This document shows, in pieces, positions 44,941-53,331 of a DNA stretch of 64,000 bases (within the stretch, counting starts at the first letter, position 1; each line of letters starts with the position of its first letter). A program made the position numbers and the translations under genes. A model generated the notes under the pieces. It did no database searches and was not told the DNA's origin. It saw nothing but the letters and a program-made list of their open reading frames with translations. Origin of the DNA: Cohnella kolymensis (GTDB taxonomy: Bacteria > Bacillota > Bacilli > Paenibacillales > Paenibacillaceae); the NCBI RefSeq assembly GCF_000829465.1, contig NZ_JXAL01000033.1, forward strand, positions 141,305 to 205,304. Direction: 5' to 3'.

Positions 44941-45894
44941 CTAGTTGACGAGATTCACAGGACTTCCTCTCGCGAATGCAACAAGATTCCGGATCGATAC
45001 GTGCAAGATGCTTTCAATCGACTCGCGGGTGTAGTATCCGACGTGCGGCGATAACACAACGTTATTCATTCGGATTAATGGATCGTCATGTGAAAGGGGT
45101 TCCTCATCAAAGACGTCGATTCCTGCGGCGGCGAGCTTTCCGGAAGATAGTGCGTTCTGCAACGCTGACGAATCTACGATTTCCGCCCGGGCCGTGTTGA
45201 TGAACACCGCCCCGTTCTTCATCGCAGCAAACTGCGGTGCTCCGAGAAATTTCCGCGTTTGGTCCGTGTAAGGCAGATGCAGCGAGATGATATCCGAGCG
45301 GGAGAGCAGCTCATCCAGAGAAACGAATGTAATGCCCAGTTCCTCCGCACGTTCGTGACTCGGAGTTCGCGTCCAGCAGACGACTTTCATACCAAGCGCC
45401 CGGCATAATTGAGACATTTTGGTTCCGATGGTGCCGAGCCCGATCAAGCCGACCGTTTTCCCATCCAGCTCCATGTTCAGGTTCAACGGCGCCCATCGCC
45501 CTTTTTGCATATTCGCATGATTTTGCGGAATGTTTTTGGCGACCGATACAAGCAAGGCAAGCGCGTGTTCGGCGACCGCATTCGCACCGTAACTCGGCGC
45601 GTTGGCGACCTTAATACCTTGCTTGGCGGCATAATCCACGTCAACGTAATTTTTGTATCCGGTTCCTGCGAAAGAGATGAATTTCAGTTTCGAACAGTTC
45701 ATCAAAACTTGGTTTGAAATATCTCCCCACAGCAGAAGGGCGTCGGCGTCCAGGATCCTGTCGAGATACTCGCGATCGCTTCCGGGATTTCCTTTATACA
45801 GCCGGAAGTCCGCCAGCTGCTTGAGTTCGCTTAAATGCCGGTCCAAGAGCAGTTGTTCGCATTGATCATCCGCATTTGGCAATACGATTAGCAT
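44941..45894 (-). CDS. D-2-hydroxyacid dehydrogenase (phosphoglycerate/glycerate dehydrogenase-like)
   Basis: A 317-residue NAD-dependent dehydrogenase. The Rossmann motif GLIGLGTIGTKM lies at about 150-161, the catalytic Arg in NTARAEIVD (about 237-245), the Glu in DVFDEEP, and the His in SPHVGYYT (about 293-300). Members reduce or oxidise 2-hydroxy acids such as glycerate, lactate or hydroxypyruvate. GGAGG lies 6 bases before the ATG. It follows the Rieske oxygenase gene in the operon, so it could act on a hydroxy acid derived from the substrate backbone (for example a malate semialdehyde/carnitine product), but this is inference. Confidence 0.85.
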   Translation of the reverse strand: MLIVLPNADDQCEQLLLDRHLSELKQLADFRLYKGNPGSDREYLDRILDADALLLWGDISNQVLMNCSKLKFISFAGTGYKNYVDVDYAAKQGIKVANAPSYGANAVAEHALALLVSVAKNIPQNHANMQKGRWAPLNLNMELDGKTVGLIGLGTIGTKMSQLCRALGMKVVCWTRTPSHERAEELGITFVSLDELLSRSDIISLHLPYTDQTRKFLGAPQFAAMKNGAVFINTARAEIVDSSALQNALSSGKLAAAGIDVFDEEPLSHDDPLIRMNNVVLSPHVGYYTRESIESILHVSIRNLVAFARGSPVNLVN

Positions 45895-45924
45895 AAGAAA
45901 CCTCCGACAGTCGTCATTTCAGGG

Positions 45925-47007
45925 CTAAGCCTCCAAAGCCCCCTGAATCATGCGGTGGAACCGGCGAAGCGCATGCTCGGTCGGAGAATAGCGGCCGCGC
46001 TCGAATGCTTGCGAACGAAATCCAATCTGCGCTTTTTCCACCAATTTAATGTCTTCTCTCCGAAGCTGCTCCACAAAATTGATATTCTCCTGCTGTTCGG
46101 GAGTCGGCTCCTGGTTCACAAAATAATAGAAGTAGTTCGCTATGGTCGTATTTTCATCGAGCGGAGTGAGTACGGTGAGAGCGATATTCCCGGGACCCGG
46201 CGACACGCTGAAAATCATGTTCGGCCACAGCCAATAATAACGGCCTTTCTGTACTTCGACCTCATCCAATGGGACGTCGCCCAGTTTAGCCGACGGTTTG
46301 ACGGAGGCGGTCTGAATGATGCAGTTTTGCTTGTCAATGAACAGGTAATTTTTCAAATCGAACGTACTAGCGAATACCGGATGCGCGATCGCACAATGAT
46401 CGCATTCCAAATAATTGTCGATATAAGCCTTCCAGTTTGCCTTGATCGTGCGTTTTTCCGAGCTGTATTTTTGCAATCTGCTCAAAAACGCGAACTGTGA
46501 CAGGTCGTCAAAAAACTCGCCGTTGGCCTCTTTGAGCGACTGGGCGTTTTCGTCCAGATTGACGAACACGAGGGAAGCTTCCGTCTCGACCCGAATACCG
46601 CGCAAACAGGTGTCGCCTTCGCAGAAGCTTTCCGGAGATTGCTTGAAATTCGGGGCTTGATGTAGTTGGCCGTTCAGTTTAAACGTCCATCCGTGATACG
46701 TACATTGCAGGATTTTCTTTTTCCCGTCCTCCTGCGACTCCAACTGCGTGGCCCGATGAGGACATACATTGTAAAAGGCGCGGAGCTCTCCGTCGTCTCC
46801 TCTGACCACAATAATAGGTTCACCAGCCACTTCGCAGGTGATGAATTGCCCAGCTTGCTGCAGTTGGCTGACATGGCCGACAAACTGCCACGCGCGGGCA
46901 AAGACTTTACGGTTCTCTTCCACGAGCACATCGGCGTTTCGATAAAACGCATAGGGAAGTGTAAATTGATCACTTTCCTTGAACGTTTGAAGCATCTCTT
47001 TAATCAA
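45925..47007 (-). CDS. Rieske non-heme iron oxygenase, CntA/GbcA-like
   Basis: A 360-residue oxygenase. The Rieske [2Fe-2S] ligands are C82, H84, C102 and H105; the mononuclear iron ligands are H204 and H209, with a likely Asp in REDIKLVEKAQ. The bridging residue three before H204 is Glu (E201) where most Rieske oxygenases have Asp; the same Glu is reported for carnitine monooxygenase CntA. Relatives remove trimethylamine from carnitine/gamma-butyrobetaine or demethylate glycine betaine. Start is TTG at 47007 behind GGAGG, overlapping the ABC permease stop (TTGA), so uptake and oxidation are coupled. No reductase partner is encoded in the window. Confidence 0.85.
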   Translation of the reverse strand: MIKEMLQTFKESDQFTLPYAFYRNADVLVEENRKVFARAWQFVGHVSQLQQAGQFITCEVAGEPIIVVRGDDGELRAFYNVCPHRATQLESQEDGKKKILQCTYHGWTFKLNGQLHQAPNFKQSPESFCEGDTCLRGIRVETEASLVFVNLDENAQSLKEANGEFFDDLSQFAFLSRLQKYSSEKRTIKANWKAYIDNYLECDHCAIAHPVFASTFDLKNYLFIDKQNCIIQTASVKPSAKLGDVPLDEVEVQKGRYYWLWPNMIFSVSPGPGNIALTVLTPLDENTTIANYFYYFVNQEPTPEQQENINFVEQLRREDIKLVEKAQIGFRSQAFERGRYSPTEHALRRFHRMIQGALEA

Positions 47008-47654
47008 GCGGCATGCCTCCTTGATCGGTTCAATTTTTTCTCCAGTCTTCCGACGACGGAATCCAGCAAGATCGCCAGCAGCGCGGCCGGAATCGCGCCG
47101 GCCAGCAATTTGGCGTCATTGCTGGTGGCAATTCCACGGTAAATCAGTTTGCCTAATCCGCCTGCGCCGACCAATGTTCCAATGGTGGCGATTCCGACCG
47201 CAATAACGAGCGCAACCCGAATCCCCGCCAAAATAACAGGCATGCTTAACGGGATTTTGACCTGGAATAGCAATTGTCTGGAAGTCATGCCCATTCCGAT
47301 GCCGGCCTCGATTAAATTACGGTCTACATTAGACAATCCGACGAACGAATTTTGGATGATCGGCATCAGCGAGTAACAGAACAGAGCGACGATCACCGTC
47401 TGATAACCTAATCCTAAAAAAATGAGGACAATCAGCAGCAACGCCAATGAGGGTATGGTCTGGACGAGGTTGATCAATACCTGGATCGATTGAGCGAGAA
47501 CTTTGCTTTTCGTCATCGCAACGGCAAGAGGAACACCGATCAGGATGGCAAACAAAACCCCCGTGAAACTCATGTAAATATGCTCTAAGAGCAGCATGAG
47601 CACGTTGTTCCAATCATCTACGAAAATCTCGAACATGCCCAAGATCGTATCCAA
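47004..47654 (-). CDS. ABC transporter permease, OpuCD/OpuBD-like
   Basis: A 216-residue BPD-type permease with five or six helices. The conserved loop IEAGIGMGMTSRQLLFQVKIP (about 116-136) contains the EAA-like motif that contacts the ATPase. With the second permease, the lipoprotein and the ATPase it forms a quaternary-amine (QAT/OpuC-type) importer. TTG start with AAAGGAG upstream. Its stop overlaps the start of the Rieske oxygenase gene. It lies 28 bases after the binding-protein gene. Confidence 0.85.
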   Translation of the reverse strand: MDTILGMFEIFVDDWNNVLMLLLEHIYMSFTGVLFAILIGVPLAVAMTKSKVLAQSIQVLINLVQTIPSLALLLIVLIFLGLGYQTVIVALFCYSLMPIIQNSFVGLSNVDRNLIEAGIGMGMTSRQLLFQVKIPLSMPVILAGIRVALVIAVGIATIGTLVGAGGLGKLIYRGIATSNDAKLLAGAIPAALLAILLDSVVGRLEKKLNRSRRHAA

Positions 47655-47682
47655 CGTGCTTCACTCTCCTTTGGAAAAAACA

Positions 47683-48573
47683 TTAGCCATTGAGAAGCCC
47701 TTTTTCGATCAGGAACTGTTTGGCAACTTGCTCCGGCTCTTCCAGCTTGACGTCCACTTGATAATTCAAAGCCGTCATCGTCTCGGTGTCGATTTTGCCT
47801 TCCAGCGAATCAATCACTTCTTTCACTGCCGGATGTTTTTTCAGCAAGTCGTCGCGTGCCACAACCGAGGCTTGGTAAGGAGGAAACAATTTTTTGTCGT
47901 CCGCCAAAACCTTTAAATTATATTCTTTCAAACGGGCATCCGTCGTGTAGGCGATGACAACATCGACGTCCTTGCTTTGAACCGCTTTGTACACGAGACC
48001 GACTTCCATCGGAAATGTCTTGGCGAATTCAAAGCCGTACTTCTCTATAAAAGCCGGGTATCCGTCGAACGGCCGCTCCAACCACACTTGATCAGTGCCC
48101 AAAGACAAATCTTTCGCGGCGTCTTTCAGATCCGATACAGTTTCCAACTTCAGCTCATCCGCCAATTCCTGACGGACGGTAAATCCGTATGTATTTTCGA
48201 ATCCGAGGGGCGGAAACCATGTCTGTTGAAAATCGGATTTGAACCGCTCCTGCAGCGTTTTAAGCGCGGATTCCATATCCTTCGGCTGCTCTTCGATTTT
48301 CAGCGTGCCTGTGTAGTCGGTTCCGACATACCGGAACGAAATTTGCACGTCGTTATTCAACATGGACTGATGATTAAACGAAGTGGAGCTGAGGTCCGAA
48401 ACAACTTTCACATCCAGGCCAGCCTTCTCTTTAACCAGCAAACCAACCATATGGGCCAGGATCAGTTGCTCCGAAAAAGTTTGTGCTCCTATTTTCACCG
48501 TCTCTTTCTTTGAACAGCCTGCAAGGATTATCACCGAACAGGCCAATACAGCCAGCCATTTCATCATTTTCAT
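47683..48573 (-). CDS. Quaternary-amine ABC transporter substrate-binding lipoprotein, OpuCC-like
   Basis: A 296-residue lipoprotein with the lipobox VIILAGC (Cys at about 20) and an OpuAC-type binding domain (about 25-290). Tyrosines in FRYVGTDYTG, ENTYGF, LVYKAV and VIAYTTDARL sit like the aromatic cage that holds a trimethylammonium head in OpuCC/OsmF-type proteins. The start ATG lies behind GGGGGGTAG and overlaps the upstream permease stop. It delivers the substrate (glycine betaine, carnitine, choline or similar) to the two permeases. Here the context points to catabolism rather than osmoprotection. Confidence 0.85.
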   Translation of the reverse strand: MKMMKWLAVLACSVIILAGCSKKETVKIGAQTFSEQLILAHMVGLLVKEKAGLDVKVVSDLSSTSFNHQSMLNNDVQISFRYVGTDYTGTLKIEEQPKDMESALKTLQERFKSDFQQTWFPPLGFENTYGFTVRQELADELKLETVSDLKDAAKDLSLGTDQVWLERPFDGYPAFIEKYGFEFAKTFPMEVGLVYKAVQSKDVDVVIAYTTDARLKEYNLKVLADDKKLFPPYQASVVARDDLLKKHPAVKEVIDSLEGKIDTETMTALNYQVDVKLEEPEQVAKQFLIEKGLLNG

Positions 48574-49244
48574 TTTTGTCTACCCCCCGATTTGTTGTTT
48601 TGCATGTAATTTCGAAGACCTTTGGGCGTTGCTAACATTTGTAGGACATTGGTCAGAATGTTCGCGACAGTGGCGAGCAGCGCAGTCGCAATCGCGCCGA
48701 CGAGCAGCATTGTATTATTGGAGGTCGTCAGGCCCATCACGACATAATAGCCAATACCTCCCCCGCCGATAAATGCCGCCAAGGTAGCCCAACTGATGGT
48801 GTAGATGGCCGCTGTCCGCAAGCCTGCAATGATGACTGGCGTCGCAAGAGGAGCCTGCACTTTAAACAAGATCTGATACTGATTCATGCCCATGCCTCTG
48901 GCGGCTTCGAGTAAGGATACGTCCACTTGTTTGAGTCCCGTGTAGGTATTGCGTACGATCGGCAGCAAGGAATATAAAAACAAAGCGGCGATGGCCGGCA
49001 ATTTCCCGATTCCAAACAAGGGGATCATTAACCCCAGCAGCGCCAGGCTGGGAATCGTCTGGATCGCGTTCACGGCAGTCATGACGTATTTGCTGAGCGA
49101 CTCCATTTTGGTCAACAGGACCCCTAGAGGGCAAGCCACAAGAAATCCTGCGAGAACGGCGACTCCGGAAATGTACAAGTGGTCGATAACCAGAACCAGC
49201 AGCTGCGGATATCTTTCCTGCAAGAAGGAAATCAGCTCGTTCAT
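48570..49244 (-). CDS. ABC transporter permease, OpuCB/OpuBB-like
   Basis: A 224-residue BPD-type permease, the second of the pair. The ATPase-contact loop LLEAARGMGMNQYQILFKVQAP (about 115-136) is clear, and five to six helices are visible. The ATG at 49244 is chosen over the TTG at 49250 because GGGAGG is then 6 bases away. It nearly overlaps the ATPase stop and overlaps the binding-protein start, so the transporter genes are tightly coupled. Confidence 0.85.
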   Translation of the reverse strand: MNELISFLQERYPQLLVLVIDHLYISGVAVLAGFLVACPLGVLLTKMESLSKYVMTAVNAIQTIPSLALLGLMIPLFGIGKLPAIAALFLYSLLPIVRNTYTGLKQVDVSLLEAARGMGMNQYQILFKVQAPLATPVIIAGLRTAAIYTISWATLAAFIGGGGIGYYVVMGLTTSNNTMLLVGAIATALLATVANILTNVLQMLATPKGLRNYMQNNKSGGRQK

Positions 49245-49246
49245 GT

Positions 49247-50011
49247 TCAACCTCCCGTATGACCCGAATAAGCCGAATGGTTTCTTTGGAGCCGTTTGCG
49301 TCCGATAAAATCGATCACGGATTCGTTTTGCGGTTGATTGACCAATTCATGTGGGGTGCCTATTTGAATGATTTTGCCATCTTTGAGCATGCAGATGCGA
49401 TCGGCGATTTTCAGCGCTTCATCCATATCGTGAGTGACGAAAACGATCGTTTTATGGATTTGTTTCTGTAATCCCGTGAGTTCGTCCTGCAGCTGCTCCC
49501 GGCTGATCGGATCCAGCGCGCTGAACGGTTCATCCATCAAAATGATCGGCGGATCAGCGGCCAATGCGCGAATGACCCCAACCCTTTGCTGCTGTCCGCC
49601 GCTCAATTCGCTCGGATATCTTCGCTTAAAGAGCGTGGGGTCCAAGCCCACCATGTTTAGCAGTTCGTCCACTCGTTTCATGTAGGCAGCCGGATTCATG
49701 TTTTTGAGTTTGGGCACAAGCGCTACATTCTGTTCGATGGTCATGTGGGGGAAGAGGCCTATTTGTTGAATGACATATCCGATATCCCGGCGAAGCATAA
49801 CAGGATCCGTGAAGGATATATCCTGACTATCGATGGAAATTTTGCCCGACGAGGGTTCGATCAGCCGGTTAATCATTTTCATCGTTGTGGTTTTGCCGCA
49901 TCCGCTGGCGCCGATCAGGACAAAGAGCTCGCCCTTGCCTATCATGAAGCTCAACTCTTTGATGACTACGGAGTCGCCATAAGACTTCGAAACTTTGTCG
50001 AAAACAATCAT
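49247..50011 (-). CDS. Quaternary-amine ABC transporter ATP-binding protein
   Basis: A 254-residue ATPase. Walker A is GASGCGKTT (about 35-43), the signature is LSGGQQQR, and Walker B is IILMDEPFSALD. It is closest to OpuCA/OpuBA types but lacks the C-terminal CBS pair that senses ionic strength in OpuCA, which fits a catabolic rather than osmotic role. The frame opens further upstream, but ATG 50011 with AAGGTGGGGG is preferred. It is the first gene of the transporter-Rieske transcript, behind a cre-like site and a TATAT-N6-ATATA palindrome. Confidence 0.85.
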   Translation of the reverse strand: MIVFDKVSKSYGDSVVIKELSFMIGKGELFVLIGASGCGKTTTMKMINRLIEPSSGKISIDSQDISFTDPVMLRRDIGYVIQQIGLFPHMTIEQNVALVPKLKNMNPAAYMKRVDELLNMVGLDPTLFKRRYPSELSGGQQQRVGVIRALAADPPIILMDEPFSALDPISREQLQDELTGLQKQIHKTIVFVTHDMDEALKIADRICMLKDGKIIQIGTPHELVNQPQNESVIDFIGRKRLQRNHSAYSGHTGG

Positions 50012-50050
50012 GCAACCCCCACCTTCAGAATGAGCAGAATGTATAACATT

Positions 50051-50065
50051 TGTAACCGCTTTCAA
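50051..50065 (-). promoter_or_regulatory. cre-type CcpA site ahead of the ABC-Rieske operon
   Basis: On the minus strand TTGAAAGCGGTTACA fits the cre consensus WTGNAANCGNWNNCW at every fixed position. It lies about 40 bases upstream of the ATPase start codon. Confidence 0.6.
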
Positions 50066-50117
50066 TGGAACATTTCGTTTTCGTTTAGTGGCTCTACGGA
50101 AAGTATATTTTAAAATC

Positions 50118-50135
50118 ATATATTTGTAAATATAT
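50118..50135. promoter_or_regulatory. AT-rich palindrome, candidate GntR operator (TATAT-N6-ATATA)
   Basis: ATATATTTGTAAATATAT has perfect arms of eight bases and contains TATAT-TTGTAA-ATATA (50119-50134). The same TATAT-N6-RTATA form occurs ahead of the DgcA-like gene and ahead of the GntR gene. Confidence 0.5.
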
Positions 50136-50164
50136 TATCTTATTATTAATAAGCGGGTCGGGAA

Positions 50165-51319
50165 CTAAGGGAACATCCGAATCAGATTCGTCATCAGGGC
50201 AATTGCGTCGGGCAGTACGTCCTCGTTGATATCGAATCGTGGATGGTGATGAGGCCAAGCACTCTTATCCCCGGCCATGCCGACAAACAGGAAAGCACCG
50301 GGCTTTATGACAAGGTAGGAAGCAAAATCTTCCCCGCCCATCACCGGCTCGACATCGGTATACGTCTCCGCTCCGAACGTCTCCGAAACCACCGCCTGCG
50401 CATATGCGCTCATCTCCTTGTCGTTAACCAATGGAGGATTTCCCCAACTGTACTCCAACGTGCACCTGGCTCCGAAGCCGGCACATATTCCTTCCGATAC
50501 CCGCTGCATCTTACCGTAAATGGAGTCGCGCACTTCTTGGTTCATGGTTCGCACCGTTCCGTTCAATATCGCCCGGGAAGGCAATATATTATAAGTTGTT
50601 CCGGCTTCGACTTTGCCGACCGAGATGACCGCTGGCTGCAACGGATTCACTTGGCGGCTGACGATGGATTGCAGCGCTTGAATCAAATGACTGGCAATAT
50701 AGATAGGATCAATCGTCTGGTGCGGCATGGATCCATGCCCGCCTTTGCCTTCGATCGTGATGACGAACTCGTCGGCCGAAGCCATCATGGCTCCATGATG
50801 CAAGCCGATTTTCCCCTTCGGCAGGCCTTGCCACAAATGAATGCCAAATATGGCATCCGCTCGATCGACGACACCATCGCGGATCAACTGCTCCGCGCCA
50901 CTTGGAAAGGCCTCCTCCGAGGATTGAAACAGTAACAGCACGTTAACCGGCAGCTCTTGCTTGATTGTCGACAGCTGCTTGGCTGCAGTGAGAAGGACGG
51001 CGGTATGTCCGTCGTGGCCGCAGGCATGGGTAATGCCCGGTTTTTTGGAAATATAGGGTTTGTCCCCCTCCTCCATGATCGGCAAAGCATCCATATCGGC
51101 ACGCAGGGCAACCGTTCGAGTAAGGGAGCCGTCGCCTCCCTTCAGGAGCCCGACCACGCTAGGGGCTGTGCAATCGATCAGTTCTATCCCCATTTGCAAA
51201 AGATGTGTCTTCACCAGTGCCGCGGTTTCGTACTCCTGCCCAGATAATTCAGGATTTTCGTGTAAATGACGGCGGACTTGAATCGCCCACTGCGTGAGAG
51301 AAGAAGAAACAGCTGCCAT
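50165..51319 (-). CDS. M20-family amidohydrolase (hippurate/N-acyl-amino-acid hydrolase-like)
   Basis: A 384-residue zinc amidohydrolase of family M20D. Motifs are HACGHDGHTAVLL (about 104-116, His and Asp region), the Glu pair of QSSEEAFPSGA (about 140-150) and GGEDFASYL near the end, with an ECD-type dimerisation domain in the middle. Members release an acyl group from N-acyl amino acids or deamidate related compounds. ATG 51319 is chosen (GGAGGG upstream). It is the last gene of the demethylase-like operon, so it could free a betaine or amino acid from a conjugate, which is inference. Confidence 0.8.
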   Translation of the reverse strand: MAAVSSSLTQWAIQVRRHLHENPELSGQEYETAALVKTHLLQMGIELIDCTAPSVVGLLKGGDGSLTRTVALRADMDALPIMEEGDKPYISKKPGITHACGHDGHTAVLLTAAKQLSTIKQELPVNVLLLFQSSEEAFPSGAEQLIRDGVVDRADAIFGIHLWQGLPKGKIGLHHGAMMASADEFVITIEGKGGHGSMPHQTIDPIYIASHLIQALQSIVSRQVNPLQPAVISVGKVEAGTTYNILPSRAILNGTVRTMNQEVRDSIYGKMQRVSEGICAGFGARCTLEYSWGNPPLVNDKEMSAYAQAVVSETFGAETYTDVEPVMGGEDFASYLVIKPGAFLFVGMAGDKSAWPHHHPRFDINEDVLPDAIALMTNLIRMFP

Positions 51320-51341
51320 AAATAACACCCTCCGTTCAACT

Positions 51342-52073
51342 TTACTTCGTGATGTCGTTGACCACTTCCGCGATATCTTTCGCCGCCATATTGCCGCCTT
51401 TGATTTGATTGAGGGAACCGATGGCTTCCTCCATCATAAGCAGGCAGAACGGACAAGCTGTCATCGTCATCGAGGCGCCGGTGCTTCTCGCCTCTTCCGC
51501 TCGAATGGTGTTGATTTTGTCGCCCCGCTGCACGGTTTCAAACATCGTACCTCCGCCGGCTCCACAGCAGAACGATTGGCTTTTGTTTCGTTCCATTTCC
51601 TCGATGGTGTAACCGAGCATTTCCAAAATATCGCGCGGAGCGGCGTAAACGCCATTTTGGCGTCCCAAATAACACGGATCATGATAAGTGACGATTTCCC
51701 GTTGTTGTCTCTCCGGGATCTTGAGACGTCCGTCTTCAATCAGCTTGTAAATATAGGTGGTATAATGCATCACTTCATAATTGCCGCCCAAAGCTGGGTA
51801 TTCGTTTTTAAACATGTTAAAGCAATGGGGACACGTCGTGACAATCGACCGCACCTGGTGGTGATCTAGTACCTGGATGTTGTGGCTCGCCAATTGTTGG
51901 AACAGGGCTTCATCGCCCATCCGCCGGGCAATGTCTCCAGTGCAGCGTTCCTCGGTGCCGAGTATGGCGAAATCCACTTCCGCCTTTTGCATGATTTCCG
52001 CGAACGCCCTGGCAATGCTCTGCAGCCTCGGATCGAAGGAGGCGGCGCAGCCTACCCAAAATAACACTTCCAT
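51342..52073 (-). CDS. CCG-domain iron-sulfur protein (HdrB/DgcB C-terminal-like)
   Basis: A 243-residue protein with two CCG-type cysteine motifs: C9 with CPHCFN (about 81-86), and FCCGAGGG (about 170-177) with CPFC (about 205-208). Such domains bind a [4Fe-4S] cluster and occur in heterodisulfide reductase HdrB/D, LutA and the C-terminal part of DgcB. It lies 4 bases after the membrane iron-sulfur gene, and together they correspond to one DgcB-like protein split into two genes. It probably passes electrons from ETF or the flavoprotein to the membrane part. Confidence 0.8.
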   Translation of the reverse strand: MEVLFWVGCAASFDPRLQSIARAFAEIMQKAEVDFAILGTEERCTGDIARRMGDEALFQQLASHNIQVLDHHQVRSIVTTCPHCFNMFKNEYPALGGNYEVMHYTTYIYKLIEDGRLKIPERQQREIVTYHDPCYLGRQNGVYAAPRDILEMLGYTIEEMERNKSQSFCCGAGGGTMFETVQRGDKINTIRAEEARSTGASMTMTACPFCLLMMEEAIGSLNQIKGGNMAAKDIAEVVNDITK

Positions 52074-52077
52074 TGCG

Positions 52078-53328
52078 TTAAACCCCCTGTTTTTTCTTCT
52101 CCTGGCCCCGTTGCAAATTGGGGATATTCAATCCTCTGCTCCAATCCGCGCGCTCCGACCATGGTTTGCCCCACACGTTATGCTGTTCTTCCACCCGCAG
52201 CAGAGTGTTCTCCTCTTCCGTATGCATCACGCCGCGGTGAATCAGTCCCCGTCTCATGGATAGAATGAGATCGATATGATTGATCGACACCGGGCATGCT
52301 TCCACGCAAGCGCCGCAAGTCGTGCAGGATTGCAATTCTTCCGGCGATATAAAGAAAGAGATCTCCCGATCCTTGGCCATATTGTCGCGAATTTTGGTGA
52401 CGATGGAACGGGGCGACAATGGTTTGGCGCTCAGATGTGCCGGACATTGACTGTCGCATCGGCCACATTCGGTGCAAGCGTCGGTGCTGAGCAATTGCCA
52501 GCCGGTGAAATCCGTGATCTTGTTTACGCCTTGCACCGGGGTCTCCTGAACAACTTCGTCCAAGCGATAAGGCAACGACACCTTTCCCGTCCGCTTTACC
52601 GGCTGGAACAGCATATTCAGAGGCGCGGTGAACAAATGAAACAATTTCGTATAAGGAATGACTGCAATCAGAATAAACACGAACACTGCGTGACTGAACC
52701 ACCACAACGGATACGCGTCTGCACTGAATAGGGGAACGCCATTAAACAGCAAAGAGAGGCCGTAGCCGATCGGCGACCAGACGGCGTAGCTCACTTGCGT
52801 AACCGCCAGACGGATTCCTTCCAGAACGTAGCCCCCTAAGCCGATCACAAATAAAAGCCACAGCAGCAGATTGTCTTTGAGGCTATACCACAAGCGGCTT
52901 CGCTTCTTTTGCACTCGGATTCGAATCGCGATGAGCAAACCGATTAAAAACAGGACGCCAAAAACATCCAGCACGGCTTTGTAAATCAAATAAAAACCGC
53001 CTCGCAGAAGAGGCACTTTTAAGTCGTAATCCACTACGACCAGTACCGTGCCAATGAACAACACCACGAAGCCGTAGCTTGTGAAGCGATGCATGAGGCC
53101 ATAAAGCTTGTCCCGCCGGATTTTCCTTTGTTCGACGGCCATATGCCAGAAATATCGGAAGTTGGTTCTGACATCGCTCCAGCGGACTCGTTCCTTTCTT
53201 CCCCTCCGCCATAAACGGAAGCGCCGATAGAAGCCGTAGACAAAAATCAAGGTTGCGATAACAGCCAATACATAAAAATAAATCCGGCTCATCGGAGGGA
53301 TCATCCAGAATGTGTTTCTTTCAATCAT
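52078..53328 (-). CDS. Membrane iron-sulfur oxidoreductase (NarI-like cytochrome plus 4Fe-4S), DgcB N-terminal-like
   Basis: A 416-residue protein. Residues about 15-270 form five or six hydrophobic helices with histidines resembling the NarI-type heme-b domain (HRFTSYGF, WWFSHAVFV). Residues about 288-350 carry two ferredoxin-type [4Fe-4S] motifs, CTECGRCDSQCP and CTTCGACVEACP. This layout matches the N-terminal part of DgcB and ETF-quinone-linked membrane proteins, so it likely hands electrons to menaquinone. GGGGGA precedes the ATG at 7 bases. It follows etfB by 3 bases in the operon. Confidence 0.8.
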   Translation of the reverse strand: MIERNTFWMIPPMSRIYFYVLAVIATLIFVYGFYRRFRLWRRGRKERVRWSDVRTNFRYFWHMAVEQRKIRRDKLYGLMHRFTSYGFVVLFIGTVLVVVDYDLKVPLLRGGFYLIYKAVLDVFGVLFLIGLLIAIRIRVQKKRSRLWYSLKDNLLLWLLFVIGLGGYVLEGIRLAVTQVSYAVWSPIGYGLSLLFNGVPLFSADAYPLWWFSHAVFVFILIAVIPYTKLFHLFTAPLNMLFQPVKRTGKVSLPYRLDEVVQETPVQGVNKITDFTGWQLLSTDACTECGRCDSQCPAHLSAKPLSPRSIVTKIRDNMAKDREISFFISPEELQSCTTCGACVEACPVSINHIDLILSMRRGLIHRGVMHTEEENTLLRVEEQHNVWGKPWSERADWSRGLNIPNLQRGQEKKKQGV

Positions 53329-53331
53329 CCT

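Noticed and set aside
49247..50011. Osmoprotectant importer as the main role of the OpuC-like system
   Set aside because: No CBS domains on the ATPase, cre-like control and translational coupling to an oxygenase argue for catabolic uptake, although the transporter could still serve both.
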